A stretch of DNA of 64,000 nt from Beta vulgaris subsp. vulgaris (GCF_026745355.1 NC_079206.1:35159872-35223871); one strand, 5' to 3'; shown: positions 46,161 through 58,412, counted from the first letter of the stretch. A program made the numbers and translations. The notes: generated by a model from the sequence alone, not told the origin.

Positions 46161-47450
46161 TGTTATTTCCCTAGGAACACTACAAGAGGGGGGTGAATTG
46201 TAGGTGTAGAAATAAACGTAACTTTTTGCGGAAATTAAAACTTAAACGAATAAACAAGCTAGAGAACACAAGGGATTTTTACGAGGAAAAACTTCTTGGG
46301 CCCAACAAGAAGAAACAACCTCGACCACTAGGGATTTTAAACTCAACTCTTTCACTAATTAGGCCAAACAACTTTGTTACAACCTAATTCTAACTCGAGC
46401 CACACCTTGAGTTCCTAAACTCAAGTTCCTGAGCCACTGTTCCCTTAACAGCAGTTCCTCTCAACTTCACTCGAAGTTTTCTCACCATACAAGCTTCACT
46501 CAAAGCCTTCTCTCTTACAGAACTTCACTCAAAGTTCCCTTACCCCAAAAACCAAAATACAATTGATCGAAATAAGCTTAGTGGAATTAGAGTAAGAAGC
46601 AAAGAACAAATGGCTATTATGAGAGAATGAAGGCACTGACACTTAATTAGTTAAACTCACTTAATTACTTAGTCAGACACACTTTTGAACTTATTTAGAC
46701 TTCAATATTTATAGTGATAACACATAGAACGTGGGAGTTAAAATCGAGTTCATGTTTAATCCATTAACCCATGATGTTCCTTCCCCTAAGGAACACGTTT
46801 CATATCATGTCCCATGATCCCATGATCTCATTTGAACGTGGATATATTTTTAGCCACAATCTCCTAAAGATTAGGAGTTCTTGAGCTTTATCCGAAAATC
46901 AGTTTATTAAAACAATTTATTACAAAATGAATTTTAATCTTTAAGAAAATATATCTTTTAAATAAATCTTCTAAAACCGGATAATATTTTCTTATTTTTC
47001 GAAAAACAAAATCTTTTCCTTAAAAGATTTTCTTTTAAAACTGATTTTACAGTTAAAACTAATTTCCTATTTTTAGGCATGACTTACTCAATTCATAATT
47101 TACCGTTATACTATGCACGCCTAAGTCTAGTTCCTTTTATATATCAAGTTCCTTTAACAATTTCGTTTAGTGCCACTAGTTTGTTCCTTACAAGGAACAA
47201 ACTCTCATTCTAATAAACTGCCAATGTTCCTTACCATTCTTACTTTGTTCCTTTACATGGAACTAGAAAATAAAACGCCTTGCTTTTATTCTTCTGATCC
47301 AATGCTTGCTCCAGTATCAACTCATAGAAACTTCTTTACTTAGCCTTTGAAATCCTCTCTTGACTTCTTCCTTAACTTCATATTCTCCTAGTTTCTTTCA
47401 TTAATACCTTAAAAATCATACACTTAAATAACTCATTAGTTCACTACTTA
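46161..47450 (-). repeat. 5' LTR of Sirevirus-like element (outer end cut)
   Basis: It starts TGTTATTTCCCTAGGAACAC on the plus strand and follows 36925-38254 closely. The match stops at CACTACTTA (47450), leaving about 40 bp of the outer end (including the CAACA terminus) missing. The next bases run into Gly-codon-rich gag of the host copia. A target duplication therefore cannot be read. Confidence 0.9.
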
Positions 47451-47520
47451 AAAATCATTGACCACCACCACTAGCATGGGAGAACGAAAGAGGGGATAGA
47501 TCTCCGTCCAACAACATCGA
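47451..47520 (-). pseudogene. gag: Nested host copia gag, small island
   Basis: The minus strand reads MLLDGDLSPLSFSHASGGGQ, a gag C-terminal stretch matching in style the Gly-rich gag on the other side of the Sirevirus-like insertion (36924). It is a 70-base island between the Sirevirus-like LTR and the next insertion at 47521. Confidence 0.55.
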
Positions 47521-48755
47521 TGTAGGCGTGTTTTTATTTAATCTACACGGTGTGAGCACGTGTTATATCTGACTACCCCATTGTTAAGGTTTTATTGAAA
47601 AATATTTTGAAAGAAGTCGCCAACAATTATTTTTAGGAAGAATCATAAACATAATTGGATATGGAAAACTCGTAGGGACAAATTATCCAATGTAGATTTC
47701 TCCATCTTGACTCCATAGATGGTCAAAGTGAACCAAAGATTGAGTTCGGGGGTGAGGGTACAAGTATGGTCATAATGAACCACATTGCCCATGATGGCCT
47801 CAAAAAAAAAATATCGATTCATTACAGATTTTATGTCAAAGAATAATCATATAATATTTTTCGCACCCTAAAAATAATAAGTTTAAGTTTGGTTGAGGCA
47901 ACATGTCCTAAGACTATATTTTAGTGACAAGTTATTATACAATCAATTTACAGGGAACCTAGCAAGTTGTCCAAATTAATCTGATTATATTACAACATTT
48001 CATTAGGTCTTCTTTAGCAAAAGTAACATGTGGGTGATAAAAGCATTAAAGCAGGACAATCACAAATTATGAATTGAATAATTAGGCAGGTGTAATAATG
48101 TATGAAAATAAATATAATAAAATAAAAAGGTTTAGAATATACATTATAACGATTTTATATAAAGATCTACATCATGAAAGAAATAGTTAGTAAATTCAAT
48201 ATAAAAATAGAAAATTTATTTAAGGACCCTCAAGATTATACTTTGGCTTTGGTCTGCGAGATTCACAACCTTCGCGACGAGCAATCGTGAAACTTGAAAA
48301 TCCGAATGTATGAATGTATGTAGATTGAAAGGTGTGAATTTCGTAGGCAGGTTATGTGTTTTGTAGAAAGGTTCATAATATATTCGTCGAGTGTTATATG
48401 AAAAAAATATGTCCCTAAGTTGTATGAAAATCAGGTCTATTTATAGGGAAAACAGAATTCCGCCTCACGTGCCAGTTACCCCTCGAATAGGTGACTTGTC
48501 AAGCGCATGATGCGACATGCCTAGTAAAAATCGTACACGTGGCACGTGTTTTGAAAAAGATAATTAAGAAAAAAAATCCGCGTCTCAAGCAGAGAGCTGC
48601 GCTTGATGCAAGACTCTACATTGAACAAAAGTCTACATGGCAGTTCTGGTGCGCTTAGCATTGGCTGTGCACTAGGCACGAATTACATGGAAGCTCACGC
48701 GTCAGGACACGTGGCTCGGCACATGTAGTAGCTGCACTAAGCGCATAGCTTATTG
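47521..48755 (-). repeat. LTR (left) of non-coding large retroelement
   Basis: TGTAGGCGTGTTTTTATTTA with GTGAGCACGTGTTATAT and GTCGCCAACAATT repeats at 50615-51755. The LTR of about 1.2 kb has no coding. The exact right end is uncertain because the two copies diverge after GCGCATAGCTT / CGCAGAGCTT. Confidence 0.75.
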
Positions 48756-50593
48756 AAAAAAAATTCTACTAGTGCATGGACTGTAATGTGCAAGCAAACT
48801 GGACTCCATGATTGGGTTTAGGAGATTCTAGACTTTGTACGGGTGAGCAAGTAGGCTAGACGTTAAGGAAGATTGGACAATAAGGGAGACTAGACTCTTA
48901 TATTAAGGTAAGCGGGCTGCCACCTAGACTTTGAACTTACGGATGAGCAAGTAGGCTAGATACCTAGACTTCGGACCTTTCATTAGACTAAGCGGGCTAG
49001 ACTAAATAATTGCTTATGGACTTATGGAATGATAGACTTTGAACTTACGGGTAAGCAAGTAGGCTAGACATTAAGGAAGACTGAACAATAACCGAGACCA
49101 AACTCTTAACCTTCAGCAAGCAGGCTAGGCAACTAGACTTTGGACTTACGGGTGAGCAAGCAGGCTAGAAAACTAGACTTCGAAAGTTACATTAAACTAA
49201 GCACGCTAGACTCAAAAATTACCTATGGGATTAAGGAATGCTAGACCTTGAACTTACGGGTGAGCAAGCAGGCTAGACAAAAAAATTGCCTATGGTCTCA
49301 AGGAATGCTCGACTTTGAACTTACGGGAGAGCAAGCAAGCTAGACACGATAATTGCTTATTGACTTGAGGAATGCTAGACCTTGAACTTACGGGTAAGCA
49401 GTAGGCTAGACACAACGATTGCATATAGACTTAAGGAATGCTAGACCTTGAACTTACGGGTGAGCAAGCAGGCTAGACTTTAAGTTATGAACTTTAGTAG
49501 TCCTAAAACTCGATTTTAATAGTTCGAAGACTGACTAGTGATTATATGGAGATGCAAACTAGACCTAAGCTATGAATTGACATTTTAGGTTTGACTTGGA
49601 CTAGGATTGAACTTAAAATGGAATAGACTGGGATTTAGACTTGGACTGGGCTTGACATTGAATAGGTTTCACACCTAGATGCAAATGAGCATAGAATTTG
49701 ACATGAGCTAGACTTATATGGGCCTAAGACCGACTCTAATGCTAATGAATGTATGGACTCAAATTAGACGGACCTAATATCAATGCAAAATGGAATTTAA
49801 TGCATATGGGCCTAAAATGAATGCAAGTGAATTAAACTAATTGGATTGAAATGTATTGGATTGAAGGTGTGTAGTCCGGGTTTAGAATTTTCGAAATTCA
49901 TTTTTTTTTTGAAAGGAACCCCTTGTTTCATATTTTGTTAGGAAAAAATGATGCATTAATTTTGAAAAAAATATGTTTTATTAGAATGTGGTGGTATGAT
50001 GATGATTGTTAAATATTTTCGAAATAGGTATAATAGAAGAAGGTGTAGGATTGATTACGACAAAAGTAAGTTTTTTTTTAAATTGATGAATATGGTAAGG
50101 TAAGATTGACATGGATTGCAGGGATGAAAAGGGAAGAGGTAGACATGCATGACACTCCTAGCTCAACCATGACCACTTTTCTAGATGCACTTTTTAGGAC
50201 AAACTCGACCTTGTATGAAAGGACTGATTTCTTGAATTAGGTGAAACCCTAAAATGACCACTTTTTTTTGGCGAATGCAGACAAACGAACATAGGAAACA
50301 GTTCTCAAGTCAGGAACAAGAGAACAATGCCATGGTTGGGTCGGTTTGCTTATAACTAAGATCCAACAATATCGTTCAGGAAGCTTTTTGAAATGACAAA
50401 GCGCAAACCCCCGGGGGTGACCTCACACATAGAACATGTACTAATGAGGCAAGGTAGGTTATCCTTATGGTGGCTGATCAAAAGCCATGCATATGCAAAA
50501 CTGTATATTATTCAAAGACATAAAAATAAAAATGAATCCTATTTTTCAAGTTTCACCCACTCATTTTAAAAAATTAATCTTTTTTTTAAATCA
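48756..50593 (-). mobile_element. Non-coding interior of LARD-like element
   Basis: There is no gag or pol, and no ORF of note, in 1.8 kb between matching LTRs, so the element cannot move itself. The first third holds the minisatellite listed separately. The rest is AT-rich with scattered TGGGCCTAA/GACTTGG words. Confidence 0.6.
48840..49480. repeat. Minisatellite: eight GAGCAAGYAGGCTAGA units
   Basis: The core GGGTGAGCAAGCAGGCTAGA recurs at about 48842, 48942, 49050, 49150, 49258, 49325, 49390 and 49458, mostly with the lead-in GAACTTACGG and, in later units, AAGGAATGCTAGACCTTG. Spacing starts near 100 bp and falls to about 65-70 bp. One copy lacks the A of GCAAG. Confidence 0.85.
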
Positions 50594-50611
50594 TCCCCAG
50601 TGAAGTTGCCA
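50594..50611 (-). promoter_or_regulatory. Primer binding site of LARD-like element
   Basis: On the minus strand TGGCAACTTCACTGGGGA stands three bases inside the right LTR. It begins TGG as a site for a tRNA 3' CCA end does. The text is close to TGGCGACTCCACTGGGGA-type sites that I associate with dicot gypsy elements; I do not assign the tRNA. It fixes the element as minus-oriented. Confidence 0.55.
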
Positions 50612-50614
50612 AAT

Positions 50615-51755
50615 TGTAGGCATGTTTTTATTTTGTCTAGGCGGTGTGAGCACGTATTATATTTGATTACCCCATTCTTAAGGTTCTATTGAAAATTATT
50701 TTGAAAGAAGTCGCCAACAATTCTACTTCGGAAAAATCACAAACCTAATTGGATATGGGAAAACTGTAGGGGCAAATTATCCAATGTAGACTTTCCCATC
50801 CTGACTCCATAGATGGTCAAAGTGAACCAAAGATTGAGTTCGGGGATGAGGGTACAAATATGGTCATAGTGAACAACATTGTCTATTGCTGGCCTCTACT
50901 AAATATCGTTTCATTACAAATTTTATGCCAAAGAATAATCATATAATATTTTAAGCACCCTAAAAATAATTAGTCTAAGTTTGGTTCAGGAAACACATAA
51001 AGACTTGTTTTAAGTGAAAAATTATTATGCAATCAATTCACAAGAAACCTCGCAGGTTGTCCAAATTAATCTGATTAATATCAGAACAATTCTTTTTGTT
51101 TAGCAGAAATAAATTGTGGGTGATAAAAGTAATAAAGCAGGACAATCACATAATATGAATAAAATAATCAGGAAGCTGTAATAATGTATAAAATTAATAA
51201 AATTGAAAATGGTTTAGAATACACAGTAGAGCAATTTTATATTAAATATCCATATCATGATTATACCGTGGCTTTAGGTCTGCGAGATCCAGAACCTTCG
51301 GGACGAGCAATCGTGACACCTAAAAATATGAATGTATGTAGATTGAAAGGTGTGAATTTTGTAGGGAGGTTCTATTTTTTCTAGAGAGGTTCGTAATATA
51401 TTTCTCGAGTGTTATATGAAAAAATCTACCCCTAATCTGTACGGAAATCAAGCTTATTTTAGGGACAACATAATTGCGCCTCACACGCCTGCTGCGCCTG
51501 ACGCAGTTGACATGTCAAGCACATGACGCGGCATGCCCAGTAAAAAGCTTACACGTGGCACACGTTTTGAAAAAGATGGGAAAGAAATTTCGCGTCTCAA
51601 GGAAAGAACTGTGCTTGACGGAGGACTCTACATTAAATAGAAGTCTACGTGGCATTTCTTGTGCGCTTGGCACATACGTGGAAGTTCACGTGTCAGGACA
51701 CGTGCACTCGGCGCAGGCTTTGCACTCTGCACATGTAGTTGCGCTCATCGCAGAG
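50615..51755 (-). repeat. LTR (right, 5') of non-coding large retroelement
   Basis: It starts TGTAGGCATGTTTTTATTTT next to the primer site and parallels 47521-48755, with many substitutions, so the insertion is not recent. The small plus ORFs at 51184 and 51474 lie in the LTR and are not supported. Confidence 0.75.
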
Positions 51756-52344
51756 CTTGTTTCTGACATGTCTTGATAGTTTTTTTTAAGTATAAAAACG
51801 CGTTCTAAAAATTATCTTTTATCTTTTGACTATATGTATATCAGATTTTACAGGATAAAATCTGATTCTAACTTATAAACAATATCTTTTGACATATTTA
51901 TTTTTTACAATAAATCAATTAATTATCAAATAATTGGGCTTTTCAAAGAATTTGGCTCAAATACAATTAATTATCATGAATAATTAATTGGGATTTAAAA
52001 TATGACTTTAACACATTTCGAAATGGTTTTGAATGACTTTTCATACTACTCCGCCCTTAGGTCGGAGCAATTAAGACCATGACATGTTTCATCACCGGAT
52101 CTTTAAATGGAGAGACACGATTATGTGTCTAAAACTGTATCACCGGCAGGAAGACGAGCCCCATTTTTTTGGTGACTCACCTGAACCAATTCAAGCACTG
52201 AACATTCTTTGTCAAAAGAAGAAAGAGGATACTATTGTATATGAGTAGCCACCATGCAATTATCCGAGGTCAATTTCCCCACTAGTTGAAGAACTAATCG
52301 CTCGTCGGAAATATGATGCTCAATAGCGGCAAGTTTGAGTAGAG
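51756..52344. other. Unassigned stretch between LARD-like element and copia gag
   Basis: An AT-rich part (51780-52010) is followed by a less AT-rich part with no continuous reading. The host gag should continue here but about 150-200 codons are missing or unrecognisable, so either a deletion or another old insertion lies here. Confidence 0.3.
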
Positions 52345-52745
52345 ATATCTTAGAGACTTAGGCAATAATCACAAAGAGAATTGAATTGCGAGAGATGTCT
52401 AGTGCACCATGCGAGTGCCGCAATTGTCCTGAAAATTATTACGAAGGTGAGTCGAAGCCTCCATAGCCGTGCACTTTTCTTGTAGTATCTTGAGAAGCAA
52501 ATCTGTGGAAATTGTTCCATACATCCATTGACAAAAAATGGCATCTAAACGAGCCCATAACTCATCATCAGTATCCTCGGATCTCTTAACTTCATAATCA
52601 ATATGATCCAAAACGTTATACACCTTAACGATGTTACGGAAGAGCGTGGCCCATGGAGTATAGGGTACTTTGTCAATGTCGAGAATCAAGGGTATTAGGG
52701 CTTTAATGTTAAACAGTTAAAGCATGATGATAAGAAGGATTGCCG
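52345..52745 (-). pseudogene. gag: Nested host copia gag, N-terminal part
   Basis: The minus strand reads ILDIDKVPYTPWATLFRNIV, then VYNVLDHIDYEV, ELWARLDAIFCQWMYGTIST and NNFQDN. This is the UBN2-type gag common to plant copia elements (WxxW..F...Y.V.DHI ... LDA..LQW.YGTIS). It starts within about 100 bases of the 5' LTR side and closes the element on the right. The reading fails after about 52345. Confidence 0.75.
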
Positions 52746-52851
52746 CAAGCGGGGTGACGACTTCATCAACCAGTGTATATGACAGAAGGTCGATAGAAAG
52801 AAAAGAAGAGAAGAAGAGATGTGTGGCCTTAGGATAAAAAGGCTGATACTA

Positions 52852-53004
52852 GGTTAGAATTAGGAATACTCCCTTAGCGAGCCTATGCTTATTATTCATC
52901 ATATATATTAGGGTACAAGGATATCTAATTACCATAAATACGATAGGTTAATTATGTATAAAAAGATACTACACATATTCACAATATATGTACTCTAAGA
53001 GGCA
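52852..53004 (-). repeat. 5' LTR of nested host copia element
   Basis: It matches 28365-28524. A degraded primer site, minus TAGTATCAGCC (compare TGGTATCAGAGC), lies directly inside it at 52841-52851. Together with the left LTR it frames all of 28365-53004 as one element plus later insertions. Confidence 0.75.
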
Positions 53005-53347
53005 GGTTTATGCTAGTATCAAAAGATTATGAACTTACTAACTTGGAAACAAAGAATGCATAGAAGTCACTTGCCATAACCACACACATGTTACACATGC
53101 TTAGTTTATGTGATAAAATTGAATAACCTAGGTTGTCCAATAAGAAACGAAAATCATGCTTGCATGCTTCTTCATACTTCATGCTCATAAACGTTACAAA
53201 CACTTATTACTTCTACAACGAAAAAAATCAACATCATCATGTACATGTTTCACTATCTAGTCCTTTTCCTAAACATGGCACTAGGTTTCTTATAAATGCA
53301 AATAACTAAAATAGCTAACTAAAACATAGTACTTCTACGTACGTTCC
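53005..53347. other. Intergenic, nothing recognised
   Basis: An AT-rich flank between the copia element and the LINE; no ORF, repeat or terminal motif seen. Confidence 0.5.
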
Positions 53348-53370
53348 TAACATGTACGTACATGTTAATT

Positions 53371-54945
53371 TTTTTTTTATAAAGGCAAGGAAAAAGAAGG
53401 TTAGGAGACCCTCCGCACGAGGAGAGATCCAACGTTATCGTTTTCAAGGATTAGATGAAGAGCTGAATGAGTACAACTTTCAATACAAAAACTAGAATCT
53501 AGTAGGTGACTAACGTTGGTAATTCAATCTGCCGCTTTGTTAGCTTCCCGGTAGACATGGCGAATAGTCCAAGAAAAAAGGAGCGGAGAGAAGTCTGGAT
53601 ATCCTGAATGATGTGGGCGATGGGCCAAGGAGGGGACCAAAGCCCTTTGATGAAGTTGATAACCATGAGATTATCTCCTTCAATGTTGAGGTGAGTAATA
53701 GCATTTTGAAGAGAGAGTCTGACTCCATGCCGAAGAGCGATAACTTATGCCACTGAGACTAAGGAGCTACCAAGGTTTAAGGCGGCGACTTTGACTAATT
53801 TGGCGTCGGAGTCTCTGATGATAAAACCTGCTGCTGCTGAAGAATCACAATTAGAACCGTCGCAGTTGAGTTTATAAAATGGAGATGATGGAGGCTCCCA
53901 AGCCACCATTATCGAAGAAGGGTACTTGGGAGTGGAGGGTTGGAGAGAAGAATGGAAAAACGGGGAGCCAGGGGATTTGCAGTAATCAACTGCATTGCTA
54001 AGAATCCATTCTGAGAAAAGAAATTTGGCTTTTTAAAGAATCCTATAAATATTAAGCGAGTCGTTATAAAAGTTGATATTGTTCCGTTCTTTCCAAATAC
54101 TCCAAATTAGGAAGACAAATTTAGAAGCGTATCTAATATTATTTTTAATATTATAAAGAGTTTCTGAAAACGTGGGTTTAGTTAAAGAATGGGGCAACCA
54201 CTTGTTAAGTTCTTTAAGATGCCAAAGGGGGAGGAGCTTCGAACACAGTCCAAAGATATGGTCGATGGATTCGTCGTGAGTGGCACAAAGGACACAATGA
54301 AAAGGGATGATATTCCTTTTCGCAAGGGTTGCACGAACCCCAAGGCTATTATGGCAGATCGACCATAGAAAGATTTTTAGCTTTGGTGGGATATTGAGCT
54401 GCCAAATCTAGCGGTGAGGCCATTTCTCCTTGCTAGGTGGGAGGTTATGAGCCAGCCAAGTAACATATTTAACTGTGAATAGTCCTGAGGGACTAGGGCC
54501 CCAAATAGGTTCATCAGATAGAGATGCACACGGTAGAGGGGTGCCTTTAATACATTGGATGATATGGTCCGGGAGAAGAGTTTTTAATTTTAGGAGATCC
54601 CAGGATTTTCTAGTAAGATGAAATCTTTTACCAGGAGGTTAACGTCTACCTGATATTCATTTAGCTTTAAGATGGTCATTAAATTGTCCTCTTGCCACCA
54701 GTTTTGGAGCCGAAAAAGAATTTGGGACCCATCACCAATTTTCCAACGAATGCCTTTTTGGAGTAATGATCGTTGAAGTAATTTTTTTTTTCCAAATGTG
54801 AGTCATTGTAGTAAACGATTGATTTTACAGATATTTGTTGGAGATTAGTTTAACCTAGAAATCATGAGGGTCGGTGAGAATTTTTCAACCAAGTTTTGCA
54901 ATAAAGGCTTTATTTATTGACCATTTTTGGCCATTTTTCATGATT
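53371..54945 (-). pseudogene. 5'-truncated LINE ORF2: zinc-finger region and RNase H
   Basis: Minus strand. The stretch 54900-54000 decodes in parts as the zf-RVT region of plant LINE ORF2 (IWQLNIPPKLKIFLWSIC, FHCVLCATHDESIDHIFGLC). Then comes an RNase H of the RVT_3 type: MVAWEPPSSPFYKLNCDGSN, AAAGFIIRDSDAKLVKVAAL, and a stop (53745-53747) at the position usually Glu before VIALRHGV. It ends at a poly(A) tail, seen as T10 at 53369-53378. Likely target duplication TAACATGTACRTAC at 53348-53361 and 54946-54959. RT and endonuclease are lost by 5' truncation. Confidence 0.75.
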
Positions 54946-54959
54946 TAACATGTACATAC

Positions 54960-55261
54960 ACTACTTGCAAAAAATGAGTGTTAGCGAGAGAAATTCTAGA
55001 GAGAGAGAGTCCTAAAATGATGCTAAAGACCTTCTAAGAAAAAATTGGAAGAGAAAAAAAAGGAAAAACAAGGAATCAATATGAGAAACCTAGCGTGCAA
55101 CCCCAGCACCGCCCTTACTCGCCGCCCCCTACTGCCCTTACTCACCGCCACCCTCATCGACCACTGCTTCCAACTCCGGCAGCGGCATCACCCAGCAACG
55201 CCCCTTTCCTTCCTCCTGCGACACGAACCCGTCTCCTTTAAACCGCCTCCCTGCGCTCGTC
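54960..55261. other. Intergenic; short Pro-rich ORF not supported
   Basis: It contains a 73-codon plus-strand ORF (55045-55266) with PLLPLLTATLIDHC. It runs into the LTR below, has no domain, and ends exactly where the LTR starts. I do not call it a gene. Confidence 0.35.
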
Positions 55262-57748
55262 TGTAATCCCCCATAATTTTAAAGAATTTTCATAAATATA
55301 TTAAAGTATTTATGTAGTTATATTTAAATCCAAATGAGTTTGGAAAGTGATTTGACTTTTTAAAAGGGTTGACTATTTTAAAAGTCAACTGTAATTATTT
55401 TTCATAGCTTAATAAAATTTGAAATATTTTAATTAAGCATGTTTTAATAAGAATTCCAAATACTAAAAGTATATTGAAAAGGTAGTTAATGGAATCGAAA
55501 GCCCAAAAATGATAAAAAGGGAAAGAGTCATTTGATGACTAAAGTTTTAAATAGCCCATCTTATTAGTCATCAAGTTTCATTAATTAAAATCTCTTTTCC
55601 TAAGCCCACAAGTACACGCCTTTATAAATATCCTAAAAGCCCAATTATTTTACCGTACACACTTTATTTTCTCCTCTTCTCACGTAATTCCTCTCTTTTC
55701 ACTCGGCACTTTCTCTCTCCTCTTGGTTGTGCGTCATTCTTCAATTTTCTCCCAAAAGTTCGTTTCTTCTTCTTCAAGTAACGTTTCTTGTTCAACAAGA
55801 AATGTCACGATTACTTCTCAAGAGCCGAACATGCTGCCGCTGGGTTCTCTGTCGTGGCTGCTGCTGTCCGACGCCTCTTTTACCTCATTATTGTTGGTTG
55901 TTTTTCTTTCTTCCTCTCTAAGATTCCATTTAAATACTAGTTTTTATATTATTATATTGATATTTATCATGTTTATGAATTAAAGTATTGTTTTATTTAT
56001 ATAAAAAATTTTCGGTTATTATGATTATTATTATAATAAATTTTAGATTTAATATGTTAAGTTTATTTTAGTTTTTAGGGTTTTTAATTACTAGAAACTA
56101 TATATATATAAAGTATAAATCATGAGATTTGGTTAGTACATAATTTTATATGTATTGAATATATTTTCAGAAGATTTATTCAATAATATAAGTGTTGTAA
56201 TTTCAGAAAATAAGTATTTTAAGAGTTTTAAATGATTTTTAATCACTAGAATAGTTGTACTATACTAGGGATTAAAAATAACGAAAGTTTGGTACGTAAA
56301 AACGATTTTAAAACACGTTTAAGGGGGTTTTGATCGTTTTAAAGTTGCTGTAAATTTTTAGTTCGAGATATTTATTTCATTACTTTATTTTCTAGGCGGA
56401 GATTTTGTAGTAGGAAACTTTTAGCGAGTAAAAGTGGCCTACCGATTGGTTTATACAAGGTACGTACATCGTCTACATGCTATGTGATTTAGAAGCATGC
56501 TCTAAGAGTATTTTATTTATTAGTATCATGTATAGGACTCTATTTGTTCATATATATGATTACTGAAATTGTTTTTACATGTTATTTTCCTGTGTGCTAC
56601 ATCTAAACTAGAAGTGATTATTATTATAAATGTTTGTATGGAAGATTGATGCAAGCATGATAAGTCAAGTTTATTTATTAATTCGTGAGTGAATTAATAT
56701 AAGTTAGAGTGAATCATGTCTTACATGTATTCGTTGAGTATTTATTATCTTATAAGGACGGTGGACCTTATTTGGTAAGTTACAAGTTCTACCTATATAA
56801 AGGTAAAGTTTATTGTTGGCTAGGTTAAACAAGCAAGTTAGTAAAGTATAAAAAGGAGTTAAAGGAGTCTTGATTGATGAGTTGTGATCACTTGTTAATC
56901 CAAAGATAAAAAGAGATTATGTTATGACTGTTTGAGTATTAGTTATGTGTTACTTGTTTGTTGTGTCAACACAAGTAATAAAATATATTCAACGTAAAGT
57001 GAAACGAGAATAGGTTATAGACTTTAGACTGGTGCACGTCTAGAGTTGGACACTAAGGGTTGGAATTGCATGGTGAGCGTGCCATGGGTTCTTCTAGGAA
57101 TGGATTGATCACCATCCCTCTTTCAGTTCAAAGGTTCCTCGATATCGCAGGTCATTTTTGGAATATGTGGTAGCTCCCATATTTCCTATTTTTAGATAAT
57201 CAACTCGTCCAATAACTATTCCATTTAAAGAAAGAAATAAAGTTTAGAGTCTAGTTCAGTAAAAGTTGTCTGCAGATTATTATATGTTTATATTATTATT
57301 TATCCCTGCAAGTTACTTTTGTAGTATCATGTTTAGGATTATTTATGCCTGATATGTAGTACTCAGCTTTGCTGATTACGTGCTTGTTGTGTGTGTGATC
57401 ATGGCTTTGCCTATTGATCCTGTGGTGATCCTTCGGGGGAGCAGAGTCGAGAAAGCATTGACATTACAGGTTCGCAGATGCATCTCATTGGGAATCTGTA
57501 GTATCATTTAAGTTTCTTTCATAGGAACTTGTGTTTTCAGACATTAGTTTTTGAGTTGGTGTGTTTTAGTTTCAGATATTGTTATTGATTTCATAAGCTT
57601 TAATAAAGTTGTTTTTAGTAAGTTGTTTTCCAACTGCAAAATTCTGAGTAAGCCGAAACGTTATCACACGGGCGATAATGCCTGGGTAATTCTCTAAGGT
57701 TTATAATAAAAGTATTTTCTAGAAAGAGAGAATTATCGGGGTGTTACA
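55262..57748 (+). repeat. Tekay/Del-type gypsy 5' LTR
   Basis: It starts TGTAATCCCCCATAATTTTA and ends ATTATCGGGGTGTTACA, followed at 57752 by a tRNA-Met-type primer site. A length of about 2.5 kb fits Tekay chromoviruses. The LTR carries TTTATAAATA (about 55620, TATA box) and TTAATAAAGTTG near 57600 as possible poly(A) signal. The ORFs at 55723-55983 are spurious. No partner LTR in the window. Confidence 0.7.
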
Positions 57749-57751
57749 AAG

Positions 57752-57766
57752 TGGTATCTGGGAGCT
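57752..57766 (+). promoter_or_regulatory. Primer binding site, tRNA-Met type (mutated)
   Basis: TGGTATCTGGGAGCT after LTR end TGTTACA and a three-base spacer. The usual TGGTATCAGAGC has changed at several positions. It fixes the plus orientation of the LTR above. Confidence 0.7.
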
Positions 57767-58412
57767 TTAGGTTTGTTTAAGACTTATTAAGTGATTTGAA
57801 GGAACTAAGTTACCTAGCTTATGAGTTATTTGAAGGAAACCTTAGTATAGCTTCTACGTCTTCATTTCGAAAGTTGGACATAAAACATTTTTTTTTCAGA
57901 ACCAGAATTTTTTTTTTAGACACCGAAATTATTTTTTTTCCGGAAAAATTGAGGGTTCGAATTTTTTTTTTTTTCCGGAAAATACAAGCTTCGAAATTTT
58001 ATCCTTCGAATATATTAAGTCCGAAATTTTTTTTATTATTATTTGTCGAGTCGAATATTTTTCGAAAATTCATAGGTTCGAATTTTTTTTTTATTATTCA
58101 ATTTTTTTTAGACACTTAAGTAATGTTATTTATAAAAGTGTCTGCATTATTTTTCATGCCTTTAAGGTTTATAGTGTTGCATTGTGAGAATGGGTAGTAT
58201 AAGAAGGGCATATAGGATAGAAATATTATATGCTTGCATTAAAAAGTTAGTTCAGCATCATTATTATTTTTCTTCCCTGCTAACTGTTTATAATTCTTGC
58301 CTGCAAAGTGTAAATTTAGATGCCTTTGTTTTTGTTTACCCCTTGTTATTTGTGGGAACACGTTAGAGAGAGTGCTAAACCTTCTGGTTTATTTTGTTGT
58401 AGCCCTACGAAT

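Noticed and set aside
48840..49480. CRISPR-like array
   Set aside because: The repeats are degenerate, the spacers resemble each other, and this is a plant retroelement interior.
55045..55266. 73-codon Pro-rich ORF as a host gene
   Set aside because: No domain, no codon support, and it ends in the first bases of the Tekay-type LTR.
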